A stretch of 64,000 bases of DNA from Diphasiastrum complanatum (taxonomy: Eukaryota > Streptophyta > Lycopodiopsida > Lycopodiales > Lycopodiaceae), in contig CM055105.1 of the NCBI GenBank assembly GCA_029204225.1, forward strand, positions 11,688,404-11,752,403. The letters run 5' to 3'. The translations under genes and the position numbers were made by a program. The stretch's first letter is position 1; every line of letters begins with the position of its first letter. This document shows, piece by piece, positions 12,071 through 24,094 of the stretch. The notes under the pieces are model-generated. The model made no database searches and had not been told where the DNA came from. It saw only the letters and a list, made by a program, of their open reading frames with translations.

Positions 12071-12119
12071 TTCAACCTAGCTCGTCCCTTTCTCCTGATA
12101 CCTCTAATAATCACAACAT

Positions 12120-12480
12120 CCTCTTGATTTTCACCCTTCCGTTACCTCCCGCAACCCTCTTACTAGGTATTTTCTTCCTTTTACATCTTCATTTATCTCC
12201 TTTGCCTTTCCTACCTCCCCTCTTTGCATTCCTTTTGTTGAGCCCATATCAAAATCTTTGCCTGTCTTCAACCTGCTCTCTTGTATCTGTCCTCTACTTT
12301 TCACATTTTCCTGCAGTTTCCCACTCATTTTCTGTTGTCCTCTCTTCCCTCTCGGTCCTGTTACTAGTTCCTCCTGCACTGCCACCCCGTTGCCATGTCG
12401 ACCCCGGCCCAGATCTGCCCTGTGTCTTCCTATCCCCCCTTCCAGTCTTCCTTGTTGGTCTAGTTTCAGGCCAACCATGC
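12120..12480. repeat. pyrimidine-rich tract
   Basis: About 360 bases of strongly C/T-biased + strand sequence, open in several frames on both strands. The resulting Leu/Pro-rich and Gly/Arg-rich frames carry no domain and I read them as composition artefacts. Confidence 0.5.
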
Positions 12481-12639
12481 CAGTCAGTTTGCAATTAGTT
12501 TTAAGTTATTTGTGAGAAATGAGCAAAATTTAGCTTGATAATTTTCAATTTCATGTATACATGTCCATCATCACCATGTACATATTTTAATTTTGATTTT
12601 GAAAAGTCAAAAGGGCTCCAACTCGAGTTCTAGTGAGAT

Positions 12640-13330
12640 GGTGACATGTGTCACAAAATGTAAGAATTGGTTTTTTGCTAGTATGCAACCAAATCCACAT
12701 CTCAATGTCCAATATGGCCCAATCAAATTAAGAAGTGTAAATCACAAAGCTAATCACATTAAGAGGTGCAAAATGGTTGACCCAATCATGTTTAGAGGTG
12801 CAAATCACTTGGCCAATCAAACAGTGAGGCTCAATCTACTTGGTCCAATCATGGAGAGAGGTGGGAATTTAGAGGTCCAATCATTATGAGAGGTGGAATC
12901 CATGAGGTCCAATCAAAATTGAGCATTCCTCATGCTAGATCTCGAGCTACTACTATATGGGAGTGTGCTCTCCTTGTATATATAACTTTTTGAGAGAGAA
13001 TGTAATTTTCACTTTGGAGCTTTTTTGGTCTATTCTCTCTGTACTCGAGAGCAAGCCCTCTTTCTCTCTCTACCCAAGAGCAAGGTGCTTGGATTGGGTT
13101 CTCTTAGTGATTTTCACTTAGTTTTTTCATGTGGATATGTAAATCTTGCTTGTCTTTGAATGATCATAACTTTTGATGTAGATGAGCTCTTGCCTTGATT
13201 CAAAGTGTGGCAGATAGCTTGTTCAATCTTGATTTTGATTCATCTTACTTTGATAGATGTGCAACCTCACATGCATGGTCATGGTAGATCTTAGTAAGGT
13301 CCTCAAATCCACTTTTTTGACAAGCTTTAA
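12640..13330 (+). repeat. LTR-like repeat, related to 20930-21330
   Basis: Contains several CCAATCA...AGAGGTG units (about 12717-12915), then AGCTCGAG, a TATA-like ATATATAACTTT near 12979, and GAGAGCAAGCCCTCTTTCTCTCTC. The same blocks occur on the opposite strand at 20930-21330 in the same relative order. It is probably a solo LTR or LTR fragment. No ends could be fixed. Confidence 0.4.
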
Positions 13331-14372
13331 ATTGTTTTAGTTCTTGTGTCGGTTTTCATGTCCTGTTCTAGCTAGTTTAGTTGGCCACATATTTCAAACC
13401 AAGTGAGAAAGGCAACTTGGCAAAAATTGCAGTATGTGGAAATTTCTTTTGTCTCTCTCCAAGCAAAAGGAGCTGTTTTTTAACTATTTTGTCAATATTT
13501 GCACATCACCAGTGTCATTCTCAGGCTCATGTTCTTGGCATCATGGAGGATCTTTACAGAGTTTGGCGAGATTATCATCATTTATTACATTTATACATGC
13601 TACTATGATGCTTGCTTCCTCATGAAATTTGCAATGACATTATTACAACTTATTACTAGCTCCTTGTCAGCTCTACATTCATAGCTGGTTCGTTGTCATT
13701 ATTATGTCTCTTGCAATTTCACTTCCAGTTACATGCTACAACTGGTTTACACTTCTTTTATGGTCTATCTCCAATAGTAGGGTGATAAGTGCTATGATCT
13801 ACATTTCTAGAGGGACAATGTATAGTGCATAGCATAGACTGTCACCGAGTGATTTCTGTCACCTACCCGACCAACTTATAGTATAGCAAGCCATTGATCA
13901 TCATGCCTACCACTCATGTTAGATAAGCATCTTGCCACAGAATTCCGAGATGATCCTATGCTTTTCGCATATCTTCCAATAACTATTATTCATGTTTACA
14001 ATGTATAGCTTGGTAGACATACCATTGCAAAACAATTCTAAGTGACATTTGGAAGAATGTGATCTCTGGCCGTGGATTAAAAATCAAAGCAAAATGAAGA
14101 AATACGAAAAGGAAGTGGAAACTGAAGTTGGGATTCAAGTAATTGCACAAGACACTTTCCATAATTGAGGATAGAGAGAAACGAGACTTAGCTCACTAAA
14201 AGCACACCACATTGTATCTTGTCAGCTAGCAAACATTTGGAAACAAATGCCACTTACCTGCATAACTTCATATTCTTGACTTCAAAATTGACCTTTCTTT
14301 CAATTGGGACAATGCTTTACACATGCCTCTGTTCTATTGGTTCTTGACTATGGACCCTCTGTGTGTGTGTAG
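13331..14372 (+). other. 3' end of the long HMA1 intron, no gene
   Basis: AT-rich sequence with short overlapping frames of no recognisable family. It ends in a GT-rich stretch and acceptor AG at 14371-14372. Confidence 0.45.
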
Positions 14373-15195
14373 ATAAGGGTTGCGCAAAAGGTTTGATTAT
14401 GGTTGGTGATGGAATTAATGATGCCCCGGCACTAGCAGCCGCAACTGTGGGAATTGTACTCGCACAGCGAGCAAGTGCGACTGCTGTGGCTGTTGCAGAT
14501 GTTCTGTTGATCAAGGATGCCATTGATGGGGTTCCATTTGTGATTGCCAAAGCTCGTCAGACGAATTCTTTGGTAAAACAATTCTTCCTCTTTGACGTAC
14601 AACAACTATGATATTTATACGATCAGAAAACTATGAATAACCAACTGGTTTTTTGCAGGTGAAGCAGAATGTGGCCCTTGCCTTATTTTCCATATTCATA
14701 GCTGCACTTTCATCTCTCTTGGGCATGTTACCCTTGTGGATAACGGTAAATAGTTGTGTTATGAGATTACATGTTGGGGTGCAATAGATCAATTAGATTG
14801 CATGTTTGAGTGCAAATACATCTCATGTGCTATTTATATGGAAGTTCAAACTTAAATTGATGGCCTTTACAAACATTTGTTACTGCTGATTGACACCGCT
14901 ACTTTCTGGAAATAGTAAACTAAGTCATTTTGAAGAATGAATGCCAACCCTCTGTACATTTATTAGTGACTAATTTAAGTTCACGATTTGTTGCTAAAAG
15001 GTTCTTCTACATGAAGGTGGAACTTTGCTTGTGTGTGCAAATTCAGTGCGTGCACTGAATGCGCCTTCGCTCTCTAAACCCTTGAACCAAAGCTCCAGGG
15101 GATTGGCGAAGTATTTTTTAGACGCAGCTGAGTTGTTGGTCAAAAGACTTGCTACCTTGTCTCAAAATGCGAAGGTGGCTCCTCTCTCTCCTTGA
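14373..15195 (+). CDS. HMA1: HMA1 last three exons (P-domain hinge, TM7, TM8)
   Basis: The exons are 14373-14572, 14659-14745 and 15001-15195, with GT...AG introns and consistent phase (one carried base plus 200, then 87, then 195 nt). The first has the P-type ATPase hinge GDGINDAPAL and the HMA1-like stretch TVGIVLAQRASATA, ending in RQTNSL. The second encodes a hydrophobic helix beginning VKQNVALALF (TM7). The last begins VLLHEGGTLLVCANSVR, the TM8 motif typical of the HMA1/P1B-4 group, and stops with TGA at 15193-15195 after a short polar tail. The family acts at the chloroplast envelope in metal (Cu/Zn/Co/Ca) transport. All visible residues look intact. Confidence 0.88.
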
Positions 15196-15218
15196 TGAAG
15201 AAGTGACATCTTTTGCAC

Positions 15219-15224
15219 AATAAA
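15219..15224 (+). promoter_or_regulatory. candidate poly(A) signal of HMA1
   Basis: AATAAA lies 24 bases after the HMA1 stop codon. It is the nearest such hexamer, but plant poly(A) signals are loose, so a more distal site is possible. Confidence 0.35.
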
Positions 15225-18200
15225 TTCAACAAGACTACTGGAAGTATGCACTAAAAGATTGTTTTGGCCGAGAAGTTTCAGACCCAGCAGATCTCCAATG
15301 GCATCACTCTGGTGAGTTGTTTGCAAAGGCTGTAGATGGTAATCAGAAGCTTCCAGCCCTGAAAATGCTTTTACTACAGGGAACTGATTAAATTTTCTCA
15401 ATGCTATATAGTTCATTACTTTACAAAATTTGATGAACGATATTTATTTAGTTTTTGAAGTGTGGCAGGAGCTTTCTGTATGTGAAGCCCTTGCTGAGTC
15501 CCATTGAGTTTGTAAATTAAGGTGGAAAAAAGCCAGAAGGCTTCATATGCTCAAAAGTTGAGTCCGTAGCTTTACCCCCAATGGGGTTGTATTTAAAAAA
15601 TACCTGTTTTTTGTTATATCATTGAATTCTCAATCATATTTGCTGTTTCATCATTCTTTGTTCCACGCAGTTTGGTTTATCACATCCATAGTTCCAGGAA
15701 AACTTCAATTTTTGGCTTCCGTTGGATTATAACATCTGAGTCTTCTATGTTCAATAAGCATCGCTCAAGTATAGATCTACAACTTGCTACAAGACCTGGA
15801 TATGGCTTGTTAAGCTGCATTAATAAAACGTGTACCCTTAGTAATATAATGTTTGCCATGGCTTTATGCTGTTTGTAAGCTTACTGAAATAACATACCGT
15901 GCCCTGTCATCGAAACACTTGAGATGGAGCTGATGCTCTATCGTAGAAGAAAACGTCGGTGTTGCCAAATAATCAGATCAGTACCATAGATTATGATGAG
16001 AAATTTTTAGCCTTGGGATAAATTGTGCTCTAACAAGCACATATATGATTAGCGCATTTTCTGAAAGGGTTTGGTGGAGAAAACATAGTTTTCCTGCTTA
16101 CATAACTAGTTTTGGACAAATGTGTTTTTCCTGCAAAAGTGATTCAATTCATTTAATTTTAGCGAGTACCACAGATTTCTAAGTTGCTCACAAGCTCAAC
16201 GTACCTTCATTTTAAGCTTGATTTCTAAAGACATAAAAGCCTTTCCTTTTTAGGAAACTCTTGTCACAGAGTTCAGTTTTTCTAATTGCTTCTTATGATC
16301 TTACATATTAACATATTATGATGTTATCAAATTTTTGCATATACGAGTTTACTATATCAACTACTATGTATTTAGGTAGGGGGTGAAAAGATTTTCTTAG
16401 CATTTTGGTTTGTGAGTTTATGAATAGCAAATGCAGGATTATTGCCTAATACCTCTTCTAAAAATTGTCATATCTATCCAACCAGCATTGCACTATAGTA
16501 ATCAGTCATTAAGTAGCTGGTGAATGTAGTAACTTGGATAGTAGTTTTGTTTGGCAAGTACTCTCTACTAGTCTCAAGGAGGATCCTTCTTCAATTTTCA
16601 GGATTATGAGACTATATTCAGAAATCACAAACGAAAAGACTTCAATTTTCAGCAAACGAAAAGAAAAGGGGGCACTGCCCAAGCACTTCTAAAATATGCC
16701 AAATATAAAATCAAAAGATCAGGGCATTCATGCATCAAGTCAAAAGGTTGAATTAAAGAAACTTAGTCTGCTGCCCTACCAAAACCAAAGAGACTTTCCC
16801 TCCAAAAAGTATTACAGTTTTGGAGTCATCTTCCACAGACAATTTCAAAGTTTGAGAATTCTACAAGCTGCTTGCATCTTCAAAGTGGAACTTGTAGCTC
16901 CTTGGTTGCTAGCCATCCATATACACACAAAACATTAATCTTGAACAATCTGTGATGTTTTGGAATATTGTTCAAGGATACAACATCATAGGTCAAAGTT
17001 TATACCCACAATCAAGGGAGCTTAGGCCTGATAGTATTTGCCACTCCATATCACAAACTACAGGTTATTTCGGCGTAGTAACTGCTTCAGAAGCCACTTA
17101 AATTAGCATAAAAATTTAAACTACAGGTTATTTCGGCGTAGTAACTGCTTCGGAAGCCACTTAAATTAGCATAAAAATTTAAATTTTCTTGAAAGGGATT
17201 GGTTTAAGGACATGATGGAAATATACCTCTCTTACTTTTCCAGGTTTAATGGCTCTCAGAATGGCATCCACATTATTTCTTTGTCCTTGTTACTTTGACA
17301 AATTTTGTGATATGTTGTGGTAAACAAATTCAAGTGAGAAGTGTGTTTTAAAAAACTTGCATTTGAAATTAATAGTTTGTTTCTTTGTATTCACGCTTGT
17401 AGATCTTCAAAGATTAGATTTTTCTCCATCTTCCATTTATACAGGCAATTCTCCAATATCAGAATGATGAACCATGTAGTGCAAATCAAGTTTTCTTCTC
17501 TGCTAGTTTGGTAATGATATGCCGCACACTGTTGAAATGACTGCTATCGTATGCAGCCCCCAACAGACCAAGCCTTTTGGAGCCATTGTACCAGCTAGAT
17601 TCTTTTTGTTATTTTTCCATGATTTTCATGGTAACTATGGAAGATTGAGAAAATCATGGCTCCTCTTCAAGTTTTCTGTTTCCAATCCAGTCTAAAGCTG
17701 CACGATACTTTAGGAACATTGTGGATGACCATTATCAAAAACTTGGAAATCCTTTTATTGAAGCTGAGATTTGTATGTCACTATTTGTGTAGCTCTCATT
17801 GAAGCAGCTGTAGAAAGTAAAGGATGCTGAAATATAACCCTCCCAACTTTGATTAAGTTTGTTATTGGTTTGCAAATTTTAAAATAATAGAGTAAAACTT
17901 GCATGGAAGGATTGAGAACCCATAGATCTACTCTACTTAGTTTAGGACAAACATTTTGGTCCCCATAGATTTAGTCTAATTAGTCCAATAGCCTCTTCAA
18001 ATAATTCTAAATATTACTCCAAAGCTTTCGCATCAAGGAATATTAATTATTTAGAAGAAACACAAGGACAAGAAATATATGGAAATGGAGAAGAATTATG
18101 TTTGACAATAATTTACCTAGCAATGAAAGTCAAGTGTTAGTGATCATGTGTTGTTGATTTTCCAAGGATCCATCTAAGTTTGCATTGACTTGAAATTGAA

Positions 18201-18980
18201 AGGACTAGGGTTAACTCAAAAGTTTGACCATCATCAACAATGATAAACATATTGGAAACCCATGGAAAATGGAAGGGATGGTCAAACAATAATACCTACC
18301 TTGGTTATTGTTGAGGATAGAAGAAAAGTTAAGGGCAAAACTTCTTCAACACTTTGACAATGAGTAACTTATAGATCCAGATTAATGTCATTTTCACATG
18401 ATTGATTATTTCAAGTCTCTGATCTTTATGAGATCCGTTTGGAAAATAGTGCCATTTAATGGCTTTATGGCAGTGGCAGTGGACAAGATGACTTAAGAAC
18501 TTTTTTAACACTAATATTGACTTTATAGTGATAAAGAGAGACCTATTTACGCATTGCGGATATTCCCATTCTTGCTCTCCTATAGGGCATGACTATCTTT
18601 TACTAGTCACTCAATGAAACGTTTGTTCTCACACAATTTGCAAACATGAGGATATTTTGGTCACTTTTCCTATGAGTGAGTGAGTTACAAACATGTATCA
18701 TCTCATTTTTTTATTATCAAGGATCCATCTTCCGAGGGTCATATCACTAATAGTGTGGTGTCTACAGCCCTTAACATCAAATAATCTTTGAGGCGGCCAT
18801 AGGATTTGTGAAAGCCAAAGTGGCTCCCAATAGGATAAGAGTGGGAATAAGATAAAAGCTTGAAACATATGTCAAGGGTACTAGGTATGTCGAGGTCCCA
18901 CAATAGACCTGATTAAAATATTATACAAGAAAGTTGGAAGATGAGATAAAGCATGAATAATAGCATTAGAATGTCCAAGT
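15225..18980. other. HMA1 3' flank and intergenic DNA, no gene seen
   Basis: AT-rich sequence with only short, unrelated frames. It contains the 63-bp tandem duplication at 17055-17180. The right part (18541-18980) may hold more of the decayed gypsy element, but I could not confirm a domain. Confidence 0.45.
17055..17180. repeat. tandem duplication, 2 x 63 bp
   Basis: The unit starts AAACTACAGGTTATTTCGGC and ends AGCATAAAAATTT. The copies at 17055-17117 and 17118-17180 differ at one base (CTTCAG versus CTTCGG), which indicates a recent local duplication. Confidence 0.9.
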
Positions 18981-18989
18981 TTATAATGC

Positions 18990-20060
18990 TTGTCAAAAAA
19001 GGTAGGAATGAAAAGTGTAACCAACAATACTTTCTATCGCTGATATCTTTTTGGGTGTAAAGATTGTGTAACGACTTATAATTAAGAGGTACACATTAAA
19101 GGTTACGACGTAATTTCTTAAGGGCAAAAACGATAGCTAGAAGATCTTTCTCATAAGAACAAGGATGACGAGATTTGTAGGTAATAACACAATTGGTCTA
19201 GCTTACGAGTGCAACCAACAAAACTAATAGCGATCTCAACGATGAACTTCCTTAACTAGGAAGATCACATTGGAGCATAAGTGAGTCATTATTTAAGAGA
19301 CTCAAAAGTACATTGACATTCGGGAGTCCAAACAAACTCTTGAACAAGTCATATTGAGCGAAAAAAGTAGCAAAATGGAGAGCATGCTTATGCAAGTGGG
19401 TGGCTAGTTTGAGAAACATATGAACTCGATGAACATCAATAGGGGTAGGTCATGCAAGAATGACTTTAAGTTTACCAAGATTATGATGAGCATGGCCATC
19501 AGATACTAGGAATCCCAAAAACATAATCTCGATGGCAACAAAAAAAATGATTTGAACCGTTTAGCATAAAGCTAGTGATCGGTAAGAATGTGAAAGACAA
19601 TGGTACTATAAACAACTATAGACAAGAACATCATCCAAATAGACAATGATACAAATGCCAAGCCTTGGATGTCTGATATTAATGATAAAAGAGTAAAAAA
19701 TTGAAACTCATAAAGGTCAAGATGGGTGTGAAAGAGAGTCTTATACTCATTGGCAGGATGCGTACAAATTTGATGGTAGTCAGAACATAAGTCTATCTTG
19801 AAACTTTTTGGTTGTACCAAGTTGGTCAAAAAAGTCGTCCATATGAAGGATATGGCACTGATTATGAAAATAATCCTAGCTAAGGCATTAAATTCAATAA
19901 AAGCACTTGGAACCATCTTTTTAATAGTAAGACATGAGCACCAAAGGGGCTATGACTAGGGATAATTAGGCCTAGGCACAAAAGTTCATGAACTTGATGT
20001 TGAACTTTTTGCATTGGAGAAATCATTTACATAGTTCTATGCCTCTTAGCCCAATATGTA
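18990..20060 (-). pseudogene. Ty3/gypsy RT/RNase H remnant
   Basis: On the - strand, SFKIDLCSDYHQICTHPANEY and KTLFHTHLDLYEF (about 19830-19690) match the gypsy RT block KIDLRSGYHQI...EYKTAF.THLGLYEF. Further down, FLGFLVSDGHAHHNLGKLK (about 19520-19450) and LLAIVFALKKLRR (about 19160-19120) match the RT thumb/connection and RNase H regions. Stops and frame changes are frequent. No LTR or integrase was identified. Confidence 0.75.
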
Positions 20061-20131
20061 CCACCCAAGTGATCTATGCCATTTACAATGTATGAAGTAG
20101 TTGTAGGTGTATATTAGCCAAACCTATCATT

Positions 20132-20870
20132 CTACTTTTGTACATTTTCAAGAACATGTTCTAGTTCTTTATTGATCAATACTGAGTTTAAAGCACGATC
20201 AGTCATAGAGTAACAATGAGTAAGCCTATATAGATATCCTTGCCTTTTTCCAAGTGCAAGGACTCTATTTGCATTATCAATAATATTACATGAGGCTAAT
20301 CCAAACTCTACTCTATGTTCTAAATCATTAATCTTGCTAACAAACAACAGGTTTGTAGCAAGATTTGGGACATACAACACCTTTGGAATGAGTTTGGATT
20401 CACCACTCTGAAAATACAATACCTTCACCTTCTATCATGTGTGAGCTAGTATCTCCAAGGTGAACAGATTTCTTTGTATTGTAGGCCAAATAGTCATGGA
20501 ACCATTCTTGATGGCTTGTCATATGTTGTGTAGCTCTAGAATTATTGATATTCTGATGGGTCACCATAAATGCATTTTTCTCATCTTCATCATTGGAGTT
20601 TTGAGATGTTTCTGCTACTGTATTAGCTTGTTGGTCTAGCTGCTTGTTGTCGTTGTTGTTGTTGAACTTTAAGATTCTGCAGTCTTGGATCTCATGATTT
20701 GTCCTCTTGCAGTAGTTGTAGAACATCTTCTGGTTATAAGTAGTTTGCTGATTTCGATTCTATGCTAGCTTGTGTGACTGTTTTTTATTAGTTTTTTTTT
20801 TATTTGACTGCCTTCTTCTGCTTCTCCTGCTTCTTTGAACTTCTCTTGGAGTATAAAGCATGAGAGTCTT
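20132..20870 (-). pseudogene. Ty1/copia gag end and protease remnant
   Basis: On the - strand, a zinc-knuckle-like CKRTNHEIQDC (about 20715-20680) is followed by a polar linker and RATQHMTSHQEWFHDY, the region around the copia protease active site. The DSGA part is eroded. The frame continues with VLYVPNLATNLLFVSKI, a copia protease landmark, and ends at 20132. A frameshift near 20400-20430 separates the two parts. Confidence 0.75.
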
Positions 20871-20929
20871 CAGATTGGGCTTGTCTGATATGGCCAATTT
20901 TTGTGTACTTTTCACATGTGTGAGGACAT

Positions 20930-21330
20930 CTCAAACAATGTGAATGATCTCCTAAGATTTGTGTGATTGCTCATAGATCTATCTTGAATAAGATACAAAC
21001 AATCTAGCTCACAAATCTAAGGCAAGAGCACTCTACACATGCATCTATCACAAACCATTCATCACATAATGAGAGGCAACTTTGGATGAAAAAAACTAAG
21101 TATAAAATTGGCTTGCTCTCGGATAGAGAGAGAATGCTACATCAAGCTCTCTGGTAGAGAGAGAATGGAAAAATTATTCTAAGTGTTGGAGCATGCTACA
21201 TCCAAATCTCTCTTCAAAAAACTAAGTGTGGACTCAATCTCACTCATCCTCATAGTAGCTCGAGCTCCATGAAGTGTGGTAATGGAGTGCAATGATTGGA
21301 CCTCCCTAACATAACCTCTTTCTTTGATTG
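20930..21330 (-). repeat. LTR-like repeat upstream of the minus-strand copia remnant
   Basis: Matches the reverse complement of 12640-13330 in ordered blocks (GATGAAAAAAACTAAGT, GCTTGCTCTCGG, TAGAGAGAGAATG, AGTAGCTCGAG, GATTGGACCTC). It sits where the 5' LTR of the minus-strand copia would be, so an LTR identity is likely but the ends are not resolved. Confidence 0.4.
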
Positions 21331-21409
21331 CACCACCTACATAGTCTGACATAGCCACAAAGCTATCAGATCCAGGAGGCTAAGCATTCAAACAAAGAAT
21401 GATCAACAA

Positions 21410-21730
21410 GTGATAACACAATTTACAACAATGGCTTCAATAAGCAGTATACAATCGAAGATCTGTACAATCCTCGACTCATCAGGATCTAACTTCCTAG
21501 CATGGAAAGTTAGGACCTCGCTGATACTAAAGGGAGAAGGATTATTTCTCTGGGTAGATGGCACCGAGGAGATGCCTACAACTACAGGCAAGGAGCTACG
21601 CGAATGGAGGGAGAATAATGACAAGGCAGTAGCCATGTTATCATCATCCATCAAGGATAGTCTGATTCTTGACCTGGCTACACTCTCTAAAGCAAAAGAG
21701 ATGTGGGATACTTTACTCACAAGATTTTAG
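21410..21730 (+). pseudogene. Ty1/copia gag N-terminal fragment
   Basis: The frame from MASISSIQSKICTILDSSG (Met at 21431) continues NFLAWKVRTSLILKGEGLF and VDGTEE, the start of a copia gag (UBN2-type) protein. It ends at a stop at 21728-21730. It is on the opposite strand from the neighbouring protease remnant, so it derives from a separate insertion. Confidence 0.7.
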
Positions 21731-21835
21731 ACGAAATCATGCAGTCAGATCATGTTGCTCGAAAATCAGCTGACAAACCTGCAGTGGAATGGTAAAGACC
21801 TCTGAAGCTGAAACCCAAGAGCCCGAGAAACCAAC

Positions 21836-22560
21836 CTATATAAAATCTCTCCACACACGCCACCGCCAGGCTTTTCCAAGGCTATCAAACGAGCAGCACC
21901 AAGAATACGAGCAATGGAAAGAGGAATACGCCCACATGCTACGGAGGAGCAAACTTGAAAGAGAAACCAAACCCGCTAGCAGAATCATCAAGAGAAAAAC
22001 AATCATAAAGATGCTCGAAAACCATACCAGAAGGACCCCCAATTGACAGATGAGGGCTGCGTAGAAAAGCATTAAAAAAATGAGATTTTGAGAGCTGTAG
22101 ATCGGAATTAGGTTCCAAGTTCTCAACAAAAGAGGGAAGACAATCATTTGTCGATGGATGAAGAAGCTCCAAAGCCCGAAGGGTGACAGTAGAAGGAGTC
22201 GATGGACTCGTAGGAGCTAGAGCTCGAGCTGCACGAGAATACTCACCCACTTGCCCAAGTAAAACATAGCGACACAACCAACGATGAACAGGGGTTATAG
22301 AAATACCATTCGAAGTAAAATCCTGAAAAATCCTGAGCAGCAGGCGCTCGACAACGAAGAAAATGCTCCTCTTGTAAATTTTTCCAATCTCTTGACATAA
22401 AGTGACGAATCATGTTGCGAGACTCCCGGTGACCAGCATCACCACCTCGAGGAGGCAAAGGCAAACACCAGACATGAAAAGCAAAAAGGCATGCCAAGTT
22501 GCAGTATCAGAAGGTTTGGAAGCCAAACGAGACAAAGGTAAGATTAAAATCCATGAGTTG
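21836..22560 (-). pseudogene. LINE fragment of a second type: region before the RT core
   Basis: On the - strand the text runs FMSRDWKNLQEEHFLR, GEYSRAARALAPTSP, TLRALELLHP, GGPSGMVFEHLYDC, then in another frame SLSSLLLRSMW and GKAWRWRVWRDF. These match the block ahead of the RT palm in LINE-type RTs with the order (SRA.RAL...LHP...GPSG...LL.GA...KPGGGVRPIAVG). At least two frameshifts are present. The palm motifs are missing. It does not match the corresponding part of LINE A to F, so it is probably another family. Confidence 0.6.
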
Positions 22561-24094
22561 TAGAGGATGAGAAGATTCTTGAAGAACCATATTGACAGAC
22601 AAAGAAGATCCCAGCTTTAAAGCAACACTAGAAATGCACAGACAAAAGGCAAAATGGAAAGTCGCAGACAGCAAGACAGGCTTTCTGTAAAAGATTGTGC
22701 AAAAATGAAAATTGGAATAGCAAAAGTGATGTAAACCTTACAATTTGAAAAAAGAGGGGAAATCAGCTACCTAAGAATATTTGTTATTTTTTTATACGTT
22801 TTCTAAAACCAAGAGGGCTTTTCCTCGAACTATACCCGAATAGAGGGAAAAAAGCTTGTATGACTGGCCTGAAAACAGTTCGTAGAAAAGAAAAACAGCC
22901 CTAATTGAACTCGCTCTGGCTAAAACTCTATCTTCATGCTTATTAACAGAAGACAATTCTGTTACAATAGCTCGTTCGTGAGTTCTTATTATGTGAACAC
23001 AATCCTGACCATAGCATCAAACTTTCTTAAAGGCTTGGCTGATTGAGTAATCGCTGTAGCCCAATTTATTTCTCTGTCCAATCCTTTCCTTGCTAAGAAA
23101 AGCCTCCATTATTGCTTCCAGATTTGGAATTGAGTGGCGAAGAGAGAGATGATGTCCGCGTTGAGGATGAATCACAACTTCCTTCTTTCTTTACTTTTCT
23201 GAAGCACTGATATGGAATACGTTACACAATAGAATGGTGTTCCTATTTCAGCAAAGGTGAGCGCCCAAGCGGCACAGGAAACAAAAAGAGCTTGAATATA
23301 TGATGATCTGTAAGTCAGGTCAGTGATAAGAGTCAAGGTTATTAAAAAATCTAAATTGTCAACACATTTATCAACATCTACTAAAATGACAAATGATTAT
23401 TACTATGACTTGATATGATTTATAAACTTTATTTTGATATTATGTACATGTGTTCTATTAGGCGCATGAATTTTCATTAGCCTATCACCAATTTTAGATT
23501 CAACCAATGGCCTATGACATTGATTAACATCTAACATTATAGTTCAGTAGCTTAACTACACCATCAATGTTAGTAAATGAAAGACCAACAACTTCACAGG
23601 TCATCTCGAATAATTTTGCAAAAACCACTTGTTTTGTTTGGAGAATGTTAAATTTGATTATGGACTGAGTCAAGAGGAGCGAATATAGTAAACAAAATGG
23701 TATTGAAATTATTGAACGGAAGATGCATACAAAGTGTTCAAAGTGTATGGCTTGTTTTTTCTAATAAAATCTAGATGCACCATCAATTAAACAAATATTC
23801 TCTACTTTCTAGAAAATTTTCCTTGTTAACGCTCTAAGTTCCCTTAGATGCTTTTGAAACTGCATTAGAGGAAACAATGGGGGGCTTAATTCTTCATCAG
23901 CTGGGCTATCAAGACTCAAGAGGACAAACTAAAGCAAAGATATGTGTTGAAAATATGACCATTTTTTTCCTAGAGACATGCAGCATGTTATGATCATGAG
24001 GATAACTTGTGATATTATTATTGGTATCAACTTTAGGTTCATCTTCTATTTCAAAGACCTCAGATCCTTTTGATGTAGACACTTTCCTTCCACT
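22561..24094. other. no gene recognised
   Basis: AT-rich sequence downstream of the coiled-coil gene. Short frames only, with no domain or repeat structure I can support. Confidence 0.4.

Noticed and set aside
21789-22046. + strand frame with HTRHRQAFPRLSNEQHQEYE
   Set aside because: It is antisense to the minus-strand LINE fragment whose GPSG and LLRSMW blocks are recognisable. The + frame is a shadow.
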